A DNA stretch of 7,334 nt from positions 1-7,334 of the forward strand of contig JBAZQW010000112.1 in assembly GCA_041645005.1 (NCBI GenBank). The letters are read 5' to 3'. Source of the DNA: Pelotomaculum_B sp041645005. Its GTDB lineage: Bacteria > Bacillota > Desulfotomaculia > Desulfotomaculales > Pelotomaculaceae. This document shows positions 1 to 6,523 of the stretch, piece by piece. The first letter of the stretch is position 1. Each line of letters begins with the position of its first letter. Both the position numbers and the translations under genes were made by a program. The notes below the pieces were generated by a model. The model was not told where the DNA came from, made no database searches, and saw only the letters and a program-made list of their open reading frames with translations.

Positions 1-14
1 AGGGATAAAAGATA

Positions 15-158
15 CTAGGTTAATTCTACCAGAAGCGACTTTATCCTCCTTATTATATAAAAAAAGAAATCCAGGCAGTCCTCGCTAAGTTTTGCGATGG
101 CAGTCTCCAGACGCCGCGGCAACTCACCATAGTCAAAAACAAACAGCGCCTTGCTGTT
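15..158 (-). other. Possible decayed coding remnant, no start codon
   Basis: On the minus strand a frame is open from just after a TGA (161..159) to a TAG (17..15), about 47 codons, with no ATG. Its first part reads like real protein (KALFVFDYGELPRRLETA followed by IAKLSEDC) and uses GC-rich codons like the neighbouring genes. The last 15 or so codons are AT-rich and probably not coding. The only in-frame conventional start is a TTG in the middle. The upstream part overlaps the terminator of the DUF4153 gene. I do not recognise the family; it may be a fragment of a lost gene or chance. Confidence 0.22.
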
Positions 159-177
159 TCACCCAGCAAGGCGCTGT
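134..177 (-). terminator. Intrinsic terminator of the DUF4153 gene
   Basis: A perfect 14-bp stem, ACAGCGCCTTGCTG (143-156) paired with CAGCAAGGCGCTGT (164-177), encloses a 7-nt loop. On the minus strand it is followed by a T-rich run (complement of 134-142, caaaaacaaa type). It lies about 70 nt past the stop codon of the DUF4153 gene, in the right orientation to end that transcript. The flanking bases on the other side are not T-rich, so it is probably one-directional. Confidence 0.9.
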
Positions 178-246
178 GTCCGAGGTAGAAAACAATTAGT
201 TTAGATTTAGTGTTCTATGGGTCAGGTGTGATGAGCATTTGTGTCA

Positions 247-2100
247 TCATGGTTTCTCTTTCAGATACAACGCACTCAAGTTGAGCCAATAATTGATAAT
301 ATCCTGTCGGGAATCAACATTAATATCGATATTACTGAAGACGAGCAGGACGGTCACTTCCGGGGTTTCCAACTGCAGGCTCATGTCCTTTAAGGTCGCC
401 TGTAAGGGTGCCGTCTGACCTGGCGGGTATGCCGCGGCAATCTGATCGATATAAGCGTTCATGTCCTGCTCGAGGATCACGCGATCGTCCAGTTCGATCT
501 TCAAGGTCGGTATGCCATTCGGGGGGGTCATCGTCCAATTGATTAGATACGAGCCTTTGTCTCCGTCTATCGTGACCGAGGCCTTATCTTTTTCCTGCTG
601 CATATTAACCACCCAGCGATAATCGCTGATGTCGATAGCCCCGGGCGGCAACATCAGGGAGGTCCCCATGTACCCCCCGGGTCCAGGTGCAATATCAGGC
701 TTTGGCCAGGTTTGCTCGAAGCCAAGTTTGGTTTTGAATACCCCGCTTTCACTGAGGCGCTTGTCAAACCAGGCCGGCAGCTTCGCATCCTCAGCGTAAG
801 CCAGGTAATTGACCGCATCGGTAATTGATTCGCGCACAGCTAGTTCCGGTGCGCTGGCCGCGGGGACCAGTTGATCGCCCTTTAGCATACCCTGGCTGAC
901 CAGCAGGTTTTCCAGGCGGTTGACCTGGGAGGTGACCGGCAGTGCCTGGTAACCGACCACCGGCAGAACTGAGAAAATAGCCAGCGCACAGACCAGGGCA
1001 GCAATCGCCGGATGGGCTTTGTCCTTCAGGATTAGCAGCAGGACAGCCGCCACCACAGCAACAATCCAGATCAGGATGAAGTAATATTCGGTCATTTTGA
1101 GGCCTGACTTGCTCAACTGGATTAATAGGGCCCAGGCCTCGAACGCGAGGATCACCAGCGCGGCGAATGGATAAATCCGGCGGTAGAATTTCGCCAGCCC
1201 TGATTCGTTGTAGGTGACCATCACATGGAGCCAGATCCCGCCGACCGTATATCCGGTCGCGATACCGGAGAGCTGTAAGAATACGGGCCACACTCCGGTC
1301 ACAATGATTTTGCCCGTCCAGATCAGCAGGACGGCAGTCAAAGCCAGTAAGATCGGAATTATAATATACTCGAAGAGAATCTCGACAAACCGCGGCTGTT
1401 TCTGGGCTTCTTCACGGTGTTCGTCAATCTGCCCCTTGCGTAAGTCCGGAAAATAACCAACAAAAATTGCAAAGGTCAGGAAACCGACCAGGGTCCCGAG
1501 ATACTCGTAGACTTTCACGCTCATCTCCTGGTAAAGCAGGGCTTGGAAGGCACCTGCAACTGCGGAGGACCCGGCCATAATCACCCCTCCGTAGATCAGG
1601 GCTATGATGAGAGCCTTTTGGGTCATGAAAAAGGAACGGGCGAAGTCTGACTGGTCTTTGGGATAGCCGGCCAGAATGATAAAGGCAATGAAACTGACCA
1701 GAATAGCCGCGCTGACACGGGCTGCAGCCAGGACCGAGACCCTGGCAAAACGAGATGCGTCCACAGCCGGGTCAGTCCCGCCAAACAGATAGAGCAACAG
1801 GAAGGTCGCGGCCACGGCCGCGGCGCCGAGCAGGTTGGCAATCAGGAACGCCCTGGCCGTGTTGAATCGGCTCTGGGCCGCTGTGATCGCGGCCAGGCTG
1901 AAAACAGCGCCCAGCGCGAAAGACCAGTGCAGGCTGTTGAACAAAAAATTATAGGCCTCCTGTTGGGGCCAATCAAGTTGAATCCTGATCATCGTCACGA
2001 TCGCGAAAGCCAACGCGCTGGCGATCGCGGCAGGGAATGTCTGAAAGGCCTTGGCTGCTCCTTTGGAAATTTCCGAGATCGACCGGGTAAAAGCATTCAT
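247..2100 (-). CDS. DUF4153-family multi-pass membrane protein
   Basis: A 617-residue protein. The first two thirds hold about 11 hydrophobic helices (from roughly residue 20 to 385). The remaining 230 residues are a soluble domain that by composition and pattern looks mostly beta-stranded. The end of the membrane part and the LPAWFDKRL...GF region (about residues 435-460) match what I know of DUF4153, a family of roughly this size with no established function; the soluble part is probably extracytoplasmic, but I cannot prove the topology. The reading frame could be opened at a GTG at 2109, but that GTG overlaps the AGGAGG ribosome binding site. The ATG at 2100 sits 8 nt after AGGAGG and is the right start. 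The gene appears monocistronic: its own terminator follows and decayed DNA precedes it. The family call rests on recollection of motifs, not a search. Confidence 0.85.
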   Translation of the reverse strand: MNAFTRSISEISKGAAKAFQTFPAAIASALAFAIVTMIRIQLDWPQQEAYNFLFNSLHWSFALGAVFSLAAITAAQSRFNTARAFLIANLLGAAAVAATFLLLYLFGGTDPAVDASRFARVSVLAAARVSAAILVSFIAFIILAGYPKDQSDFARSFFMTQKALIIALIYGGVIMAGSSAVAGAFQALLYQEMSVKVYEYLGTLVGFLTFAIFVGYFPDLRKGQIDEHREEAQKQPRFVEILFEYIIIPILLALTAVLLIWTGKIIVTGVWPVFLQLSGIATGYTVGGIWLHVMVTYNESGLAKFYRRIYPFAALVILAFEAWALLIQLSKSGLKMTEYYFILIWIVAVVAAVLLLILKDKAHPAIAALVCALAIFSVLPVVGYQALPVTSQVNRLENLLVSQGMLKGDQLVPAASAPELAVRESITDAVNYLAYAEDAKLPAWFDKRLSESGVFKTKLGFEQTWPKPDIAPGPGGYMGTSLMLPPGAIDISDYRWVVNMQQEKDKASVTIDGDKGSYLINWTMTPPNGIPTLKIELDDRVILEQDMNAYIDQIAAAYPPGQTAPLQATLKDMSLQLETPEVTVLLVFSNIDINVDSRQDIINYWLNLSALYLKEKP

Positions 2101-2108
2101 GGTCCGCA

Positions 2109-2114
2109 CCTCCT
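2109..2114 (-). promoter_or_regulatory. Ribosome binding site AGGAGG that fixes the DUF4153 start
   Basis: The minus strand reads AGGAGG at 2114..2109, followed by 8 nt and then ATG at 2100. The alternative GTG (2109..2107) shares its first base with this site and so cannot be used from it. The site therefore removes three residues from the longest possible reading frame. Confidence 0.85.
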
Positions 2115-2122
2115 AATTGACG

Positions 2123-2134
2123 TAATCCGGATTA
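2123..2134. promoter_or_regulatory. 12-bp perfect palindrome, possible operator
   Basis: TAATCCGGATTA is a perfect palindrome lying between the DUF4153 ribosome binding site and the -35 box of the rightward promoter. It would fall in the 5' leader of the DUF4153 transcript. The core ATCCGGAT recurs at 6763-6770 in the other control region of this window. Its length is within what chance could give, so the role as an operator is only suggested. Confidence 0.3.
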
Positions 2135-2136
2135 TT

Positions 2137-2165
2137 TTGACCGCTCTTGACAATATTATTATAAT
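2137..2165 (+). promoter_or_regulatory. Rightward sigma-A/sigma-70-type promoter
   Basis: TTGACC (2137-2142), a 17-bp spacer and a consensus TATAAT (2160-2165) form a near-ideal housekeeping promoter on the plus strand. Transcription would start near 2172 and run into the PEP synthase remnant. Only a four-codon ATG GTG AAG TAA (2191-2202) follows closely. The promoter appears to have lost its gene, or to serve a short untranslated transcript. Confidence 0.6.
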
Positions 2166-2219
2166 CGATTACGTACATATTTTGTTAAAGATGGTGAAGT
2201 AAAAATAAATTCTAGTTCG

Positions 2220-2360
2220 CAGGCGCCGAGTGATTATCCTGAGTTTGCTGAGTTCCTGATGAAAGAAGGAATCGATTCCATGTCCATCAACCCGGACTCG
2301 GTGATGAAGATCACTCTTAAAGTTCTCGATATGGAAGATAGGCTTTCCAGGAGTTCCTGA
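2220..2360 (+). pseudogene. ppsA: C-terminal remnant of phosphoenolpyruvate synthase
   Basis: The plus-strand frame reads QAPSDYPEFAEFLMKEGIDS, then MSINPDSVMKITLKVLDME, and ends at TGA (2358-2360). This is the conserved C-terminal end of PEP synthase, including the QAPSD and the IDS.S.NPDSV blocks of the PEP-utilising barrel domain. Only about 40 of the roughly 750-870 residues of the enzyme remain. Homology stops abruptly just before QAPSD at about 2220: the glycine and cysteine expected in front of it are replaced by serines, and no start codon lies in frame. It is therefore a relic left by a deletion or an insertion, not a gene. The complete enzyme converts pyruvate, ATP and water to PEP, AMP and phosphate. 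Confidence 0.85.
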
Positions 2361-2397
2361 TTGAAATATATGAAAAATAATAGTTTCCAAACAATAA

Positions 2398-2420
2398 GAG
2401 AGCCCAGAATTTGGGCTCTC
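2398..2420 (-). terminator. Intrinsic terminator after the small ORF, perhaps bidirectional
   Basis: GAGAGCCCA (2398-2406) pairs perfectly with TGGGCTCTC (2412-2420) around a 5-nt loop. On the minus strand it is followed by TTATTGTTT, a moderate T-tract. It begins 10 nt past the stop codon of the leftward ORF at 2430. On the plus strand it lies 38 nt past the stop of the PEP synthase remnant and may once have ended that gene too, although the T-tract on that side is weak. Confidence 0.7.
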
Positions 2421-2429
2421 AGACTCTAT

Positions 2430-2660
2430 TTACCACTTGCCTTTGCTTATATGGCTGGCAATTTCAGCTTTGCTTCTTTGCTTCAAAACCCACGCCTCAT
2501 CATGTGCTTTTTTAAATACTTCTACACAAGGAGGGTCAAGATTTATAGCGATCCCTTCTTTTGCTATGTTTTTAATTTTCATAGCTAATCTTCCGATTTC
2601 CATGTGGATATCATTGGTGCGATCTGAATCAAAAACTTTTTTTGCATCTTCTGCGGACAT
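2430..2660 (-). CDS. Small hypothetical protein, possibly the tail of a truncated gene
   Basis: A 76-residue, highly charged, soluble-looking protein starting MSAEDAKKVFDSD and ending SHISKGKW. I do not recognise it; there is no membrane segment or cysteine motif. Its TAA lies 10 nt before a good hairpin terminator, which supports a genuine gene end. The start is uncertain. AGGAG lies 12 nt upstream of the ATG, which is longer than ideal, and the frame stays open further upstream with protein-like sequence (LPEIQEKYSAM) until it meets the DUF4338 fragment at about 2680-2690. It may therefore be the C-terminal part of a longer protein cut by the rearrangement next door. Confidence 0.45.
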   Translation of the reverse strand: MSAEDAKKVFDSDRTNDIHMEIGRLAMKIKNIAKEGIAINLDPPCVEVFKKAHDEAWVLKQRSKAEIASHISKGKW

Positions 2661-2662
2661 AG

Positions 2663-2818
2663 CGGAGTACTTCTCCTGAATTTCGGGTAACCGATATAAC
2701 CGAATATCACATCCAGACAGTCAGGCAGTTGATCGCCGACAACCCTACATGGAACCGCAGCATGCTGTCGAGGGAACTCTGCCGATTCTGGAACTGGATT
2801 ATTAACAACAAAGATTAA
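2663..2818 (+). pseudogene. N-terminal fragment of a DUF4338 (DruA-like) protein
   Basis: The plus-strand frame, open from a TAG at 2660-2662 to a TAA at 2816-2818, reads FRVTDITEYHIQTVRQLIAD then NPTWNRSMLSRELCRFWNW. This matches the N-terminal block of DUF4338 proteins as I know it (an I..LI...P..SR..LS..LC..W.W pattern followed by Q-NG). There is no ATG. Homology stops right after WNW at about 2797, where the expected QPNG is replaced by sequence that belongs to the oppositely oriented fragment. Its usual continuation is found nowhere on this strand. DUF4338 includes DruA of the Druantia phage-defence system and many stand-alone, often multicopy genes; this copy is dead. Confidence 0.75.
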
Positions 2819-3119
2819 CCGTTTTGCTTTTTGTTCTTGTGACCAGCCAATCCATTTTTCACGGTGGCCGCTTTTGAAGGCAGAAGCCCCCCAGCCAATT
2901 AGCGCAACCCATTGATCATTCAACACGGCCATATTTTAGCGCCTTGCCGGTCAGTGTACGAAACCCCAGATAATGGTGCTCGTTCATCAAGTCGTTCCAA
3001 TGCTTTTCTTCCTCAGATGTAATGGGGCGAACGACCAGAGCTTTGAGGTTATCGTTTTGAGGAATATTGGTATTGTCCGGTGTTGTTCTGGTTGTGTCCA
3101 TAAAGATATTGTAAAACAT
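2798..3119 (-). pseudogene. Frameshifted central fragment of a DUF4338 (DruA-like) protein
   Basis: The minus strand encodes the DUF4338 core in two frames. The first runs from ATG 3119 to about 2931 and includes VRPITSEEEKHWNDLMNEHH and YLGFRTLTGKALKY. The second runs from about 2932 to 2798 with AVLNDQWVALIGWGASAFK and then REKWIGWSQEQKAKRLIFVV-NN. HHYLG, the WIGWS block and VVNN are family hallmarks. A frameshift at 2930-2931, one base too many or two too few, separates them. After VVNN the expected RFLILP is absent: from 2797 leftward the strand is simply the complement of the N-terminal fragment. The C-terminal half is missing. The 115-residue frame that could be called here (2585..2932) is thus half real and half antisense. 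Confidence 0.8.
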
Positions 3120-3151
3120 GTTACAGTAAAAAATCAGACAAATTCTGTAAC
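3120..3151 (-). repeat. Inverted repeat, possible weak terminator downstream of the Lgt-like gene
   Basis: GTTACAG (3120-3126) and CTGTAAC (3145-3151) form 7-bp arms about 18 nt apart. A smaller nested hairpin, CAGA..TCTG on the minus strand, is followed by ATTTTTT, which has the form of a weak terminator. It lies 24 nt past the Lgt-like stop codon (3175-3177), so it could end that operon. It also abuts the DUF4338 fragment and might instead be an element boundary. Confidence 0.3.
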
Positions 3152-3174
3152 TTAAGCGGTTTTAGAGTAGTTTA

Positions 3175-3996
3175 TTACTTTGACGTGACCCTGGGCCTTT
3201 TCACCCAATAGTTCATATAAATGATATAACCCGCTGCCAAAAGACACATCGTTCCGTACAAGAAGGGATAAAAGTATGGCGGCAGGGCGGTCGTGATTTC
3301 GTAACGCAGGTAGCGGTTAAAATAACGAAAAATAGAGAAGCAAAAAAAGAATGCGGCAAAGGCGGTACCCGGCGCCGCTTGCCTTTTTAAGATAAGATAG
3401 GCTACCCCGCCGCAGATAAGCGCCGCCAGCAATTCATAGAGCTGGGTGGGATGAGTTGGCAGGGAAGACTGGAATAAAGTAACCCAGCCTTTTGATAAAT
3501 GAGCCCAATGGGCAAGGCTGAACATGGGAAAGGAAACCCCCCAGGGCAGGTCGGTCTCTTTCCCGAAGCAACAGCCGGCCATGAAGCACCCTACCCGCAT
3601 GATAGCTATAGATACGCCAAGTGCCGGCGCGGTAGCGTCTGCCAATCGGGGGATGTTGACCCGGCTGAAAAGACAGGCTATCCCTCCGGTTACCAGCGCC
3701 AGCACCAGGCCGCCGTAAAGTGAGAAGCCGTAGGACTGCAGGTTGTAAAGCAAGCCAGGGTCGGCGGCGTACATGTCGGGTCGGTGGTAGTAATTAAGGA
3801 GGCGCGCTCCCACCAACACAGCCAGTGCCATCAGCACGAGTATAGGCAGGCTCTTTTTCCAGGGAATCCCCTGCCGGGTCGCCAGGCAGGCGGAAGCCCC
3901 GACCATAGTCAGGGCCGCCGCTGCCAGGAAGACCGGATAGACGAAAATTATAATATTACTATGGGCAGTGGTTATCTGCCATAAAATCGGATGCAT
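3175..3996 (-). CDS. Lgt-superfamily (prolipoprotein diacylglyceryl transferase-like) membrane protein
   Basis: A 273-residue integral membrane protein with about seven hydrophobic helices. The Lgt layout is clear: YGGL (94-97), the RVGCFMAGCCFG signature (134-145) followed by DLPWGV, HPTQLYE (182-188), and a basic R...R..R stretch (224-231) near the end. Canonical Lgt moves a diacylglyceryl group from phosphatidylglycerol to the lipobox cysteine of prolipoproteins. Compared from memory with E. coli Lgt, H103, N146, E151 and E243 would correspond here to Y94, C137, C142 and R228, while R143, G154 and R239 are kept (R134, G145, R224). It is therefore a cysteine-rich paralogue and may not be a true Lgt. 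Start: AGGAG 8 nt upstream, overlapping the protease stop codon, so the two genes are coupled. This is the last gene of the unit. Confidence 0.85.
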   Translation of the reverse strand: MHPILWQITTAHSNIIIFVYPVFLAAAALTMVGASACLATRQGIPWKKSLPILVLMALAVLVGARLLNYYHRPDMYAADPGLLYNLQSYGFSLYGGLVLALVTGGIACLFSRVNIPRLADATAPALGVSIAIMRVGCFMAGCCFGKETDLPWGVSFPMFSLAHWAHLSKGWVTLFQSSLPTHPTQLYELLAALICGGVAYLILKRQAAPGTAFAAFFFCFSIFRYFNRYLRYEITTALPPYFYPFLYGTMCLLAAGYIIYMNYWVKRPRVTSK

Positions 3997-4031
3997 TTAA
4001 ACCGCTCCTACTGCTGCTTGGTTATCTGCCA
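3969..4031. repeat. 13-bp direct repeat, copies 50 bp apart, across the protease/Lgt-like gene junction
   Basis: TGGTTATCTGCCA occurs at 3969-3981 and again at 4019-4031. On the coding (minus) strand both copies encode Trp-Gln-Ile-Thr in the same register: once just before the protease C-terminus (WQITKQQ, stop) and once near the Lgt-like N-terminus (MHPILWQIT). The stop codon, ribosome binding site and start codon lie between them. Confidence 0.8.
4005..4009 (-). promoter_or_regulatory. Ribosome binding site of the Lgt-like gene, overlapping the protease stop
   Basis: The minus strand reads TAGGAG. The protease stop TAG (4010..4008) shares bases with AGGAG (4009..4005), followed by 8 nt and ATG at 3996. 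A ribosome ending the protease would cover this site, the typical arrangement for translational coupling. Confidence 0.85.
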
Positions 4032-6362
4032 GGACCCACCGATGAACTCCAGCAATCCGCCTTGCTCGGTAGGCATTTTCATGTTATATTCACCGCTGAT
4101 CTGGTTGCCCTTTAACTGTCCGTCGAAGCGTATGATGGCGCCATTTTCATTTATTTGAAAATAGACGTCCGTGCCGTCATAGCCCAGGATTAACGGAAAA
4201 GTATTACCCGGCTTGCCGTCAAAACCAATAAAGGTTACCTCGGCTTTTAGCGGGTCTTTAAGGTCTTTGCGTTCAAACACGTTCATCTTAATGCCTAAGG
4301 TTTTGCCTTTCATCTCTTTCATAATCGCTACAATATCTATACCCTCGCACTCCTTGGAGTCCGCATTAGGCTTGTACTCGCTGGGGATGCTCTCCAGCAC
4401 CCGCTCGATAAGGGCGGTACCGGTCCAGAGGCCAGCCAGATCGGGAGCCAGGTCCACCTTCCATTTACTGCCGGAATCCGTCCGGGTAACAAGCACTGTG
4501 GCGTTGTCTTTCTCAGTGGTGACACTCCAGTCCAGGGTTCCATTGGCGGCCAGGTGCTTGGTGGTGCTGCCGCCGATCGCCCCGCCGCCCTGGAGTTCAA
4601 TCGTGGCATCGGTACCGTCCTGGGCTAATACACCGGGCAGGGTGGCGGTGATCTTCCAGTCCTTCACCGATTTGGGATCGCTCTCCGCAATCAGGTCGAT
4701 CCTGGTGCCGGCTAAAGCGTCCTCCATGGTCAGGGGCTTCAGGCCCTGGGCCTGGCGCATGTCGTTAATCACTCTGAGCACCGCCTGGTCGACGGCTAAT
4801 ATCCCGCTGCCCAGTCCGGGTGGGGCGAGGTTAGTCTGGTAGCCTGGTTCTCCCGGCTTGCCTACAGTAGTCCCCTTGCTGGCGGTCTCCTTCAAGATGT
4901 TTTTGATCTCTGCCGCGGTGAGCTTGGGATTTAATGAGCGCAGAATGGCCACTGCGGAGGTCACCTGTGGCGCCGCGTTGCTGGTGCCGCCACCGGAATT
5001 CAACACCTGCCCTTTTTCGTTGAGCCCCCGGACGGCTTGATCACCCGGCGCGGCCAGGGTGACTTCAAAGTTGGGGCTGGACATATTGCTGCTGGGAGCC
5101 CTGGTTCCGTCGTTCATTACATTGCCCACGGTGATCATGTTGGGCAGGTTCAGTCCGCTGGGGAACCGCTTGGTACCGTCCACGACCTTGTTGTCGTTGC
5201 CGGCGGAGCAGACGAAGATAACGTCGGGGTGTTCTACAGCCATCTTCTCGAAGAACCGCTTATAACCGGCGGCTACTTCGGGATGGGCGTTAGTGTTGCC
5301 CCAGGAGCAGTTGATGGTCCTGGCTCCTTTATCGATGGCGGACTTAAGTGCCACCAGGTCTCCCAAAGCCTGGGTAAAACCGTTGCTGTAGGTTACCTTG
5401 GTCGGGTCGTTCGGATCGGGACCCGGCGCCCAGGTATTGCCATAGGGAGGAGCGAAATCATTAACCATGTTAACCTTGAGCTTTTTCCCAAGAGCTCCCG
5501 AGGCGATGCCGGTGATCCCGCCGTTGTCAGGATTGGCCGCGATGATGTTGGTAACTCCGGTGCCATGGCTGCCAGCGAGATGATCACTTCCATCAGGTTT
5601 CTTGGCGGGGGCATTGATAGTGTCGCCGCCCACCTCAATTCCCCCTTCGAACTCTCCGTGGCCTTTATACAGCCCGTCGTCCACCACGGCCACGCTGACC
5701 TCTGATAGGTTGGCCTTCGAGGCTTTGATCAGGTTCCAGGCACGCTGCACCCCGACCACCTCGTAGCCCTTTCCGTTGTCGCCCTTGTAGATCGGGTCAT
5801 CGATTGAACTGACCTGCACACCGGCAAGTTTAACGTCCGGGAAGGTTTGCTGGTTGGGGAAGGCCAACTCCACACCACTGTTCTGTTTGGCCGCGGCCAG
5901 GGCCTTGATCAGGTCAGCCTCGGTCCTGGTGCCGATCTCGATCTGGTACAGGTTGATGTAAACGAAGAAGCCTACCACCTTGCCGCCCAGGGCGGAAGCT
6001 ACCTGGTCGGCGTCCTTCTGCTTCAGGCCGTCCTTGAGGACTACAATAACCTGGTTGGCAGGTACCACACCCCAATCCTTGGTTTTTATTAGATCCCCTT
6101 GGACCGGGAGCTTCACGCTAGCCTTGCCCAGGGTAGAGGAGGTGAGCATCTGCTTCAGGGTCGGAAAATACCAGTAGACGCCTAAAGCGGCGCAAGATAC
6201 TAAAACCACTGCTAAAAGGATGGCTATCAATTTCTTGGCGCCGCCAGGCTTCTTACCTTCAGGTGGTTGTGGCGGCGTCAATGATTCTTTAATTTCGGAC
6301 TTACATGAACCACAAATTTTGTCTTCAGGGCTTATGTCCCCCCCGCACGATTGGCATTGCAT
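4008..6362 (-). CDS. Membrane-anchored zinc-ribbon subtilisin-family (S8) serine protease
   Basis: A 784-residue protein. In order: a zinc ribbon with CxxC pairs C3/C6 and C17/C20; a proline/lysine-rich linker; one membrane helix (about 45-65) preceded by KKPGGAKK, which argues for a cytoplasmic N-terminus; a fervidolysin-type prodomain (about 100-175); the peptidase S8 domain (about 205-495); and a C-terminal region of nearly 290 residues, the last part (from about 640) looking like an all-beta domain. The catalytic residues are visible: D228 in VVDDG, H266 in SHGTG, S461 in GGGTSNAAP, with oxyanion-hole N389 in SAGN. Methionine of the usual GTSMAAP is asparagine here, which should not abolish activity. 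AGGAG lies 8 nt before the ATG. It follows the small zinc-ribbon gene and is coupled to the Lgt-like gene. Substrate unknown. Confidence 0.93.
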   Translation of the reverse strand: MQCQSCGGDISPEDKICGSCKSEIKESLTPPQPPEGKKPGGAKKLIAILLAVVLVSCAALGVYWYFPTLKQMLTSSTLGKASVKLPVQGDLIKTKDWGVVPANQVIVVLKDGLKQKDADQVASALGGKVVGFFVYINLYQIEIGTRTEADLIKALAAAKQNSGVELAFPNQQTFPDVKLAGVQVSSIDDPIYKGDNGKGYEVVGVQRAWNLIKASKANLSEVSVAVVDDGLYKGHGEFEGGIEVGGDTINAPAKKPDGSDHLAGSHGTGVTNIIAANPDNGGITGIASGALGKKLKVNMVNDFAPPYGNTWAPGPDPNDPTKVTYSNGFTQALGDLVALKSAIDKGARTINCSWGNTNAHPEVAAGYKRFFEKMAVEHPDVIFVCSAGNDNKVVDGTKRFPSGLNLPNMITVGNVMNDGTRAPSSNMSSPNFEVTLAAPGDQAVRGLNEKGQVLNSGGGTSNAAPQVTSAVAILRSLNPKLTAAEIKNILKETASKGTTVGKPGEPGYQTNLAPPGLGSGILAVDQAVLRVINDMRQAQGLKPLTMEDALAGTRIDLIAESDPKSVKDWKITATLPGVLAQDGTDATIELQGGGAIGGSTTKHLAANGTLDWSVTTEKDNATVLVTRTDSGSKWKVDLAPDLAGLWTGTALIERVLESIPSEYKPNADSKECEGIDIVAIMKEMKGKTLGIKMNVFERKDLKDPLKAEVTFIGFDGKPGNTFPLILGYDGTDVYFQINENGAIIRFDGQLKGNQISGEYNMKMPTEQGGLLEFIGGSWQITKQQ

Positions 6363-6523
6363 TGAATCCTCTCCTTTTTCTGCATAGACTTTTAGATAAT
6401 AACTAATTAGCTGTTTATATGAGACAGCTCTATCTATGAATAACAGCCACTAATCTCAAAGATAGGCTTTATACACCTCCTTAATTATTTTGCAGGGCTT
6501 ACAAAGGCATGTTTCACTAATTG

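Noticed and set aside
2107..2109. GTG as start of the DUF4153 gene
   Set aside because: It overlaps AGGAGG; the ATG at 2100 has ideal spacing from that site.
2585..2797. Second half of the 115-residue minus-strand frame (2585-2932) as real protein
   Set aside because: From 2797 leftward the sequence is the complement of the recognisable DUF4338 N-terminal block, so this half is antisense and not a C-terminal domain.
2660..3119. A working phage-defence (Druantia-like) system based on the DUF4338 similarity
   Set aside because: The gene is inverted, frameshifted and incomplete, and no other Druantia component is in the window.
4213..4842. 209-codon plus-strand frame and 90-codon minus-strand frame (4337-4609) in the protease C-terminal region
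   Set aside because: Both overlap the intact protease frame and have the serine/proline-rich character of off-frame translation of GC-rich codons.
5037..5705. 222-codon open frame on the plus strand inside the protease gene
   Set aside because: It lies wholly antisense to the catalytic domain of the subtilase, whose motifs are unmistakable; the composition is Gly/Val-rich as expected of a shadow frame, and no known motif is present.
6409..6429. Hairpin AGCTGT/ACAGCT and the loose CTATCT/AGATAG pair between the zinc-ribbon gene and the protease as a terminator
   Set aside because: The stems are only 6 bp with large loops and have no T-tract, so they do not support splitting the unit into separate transcripts.
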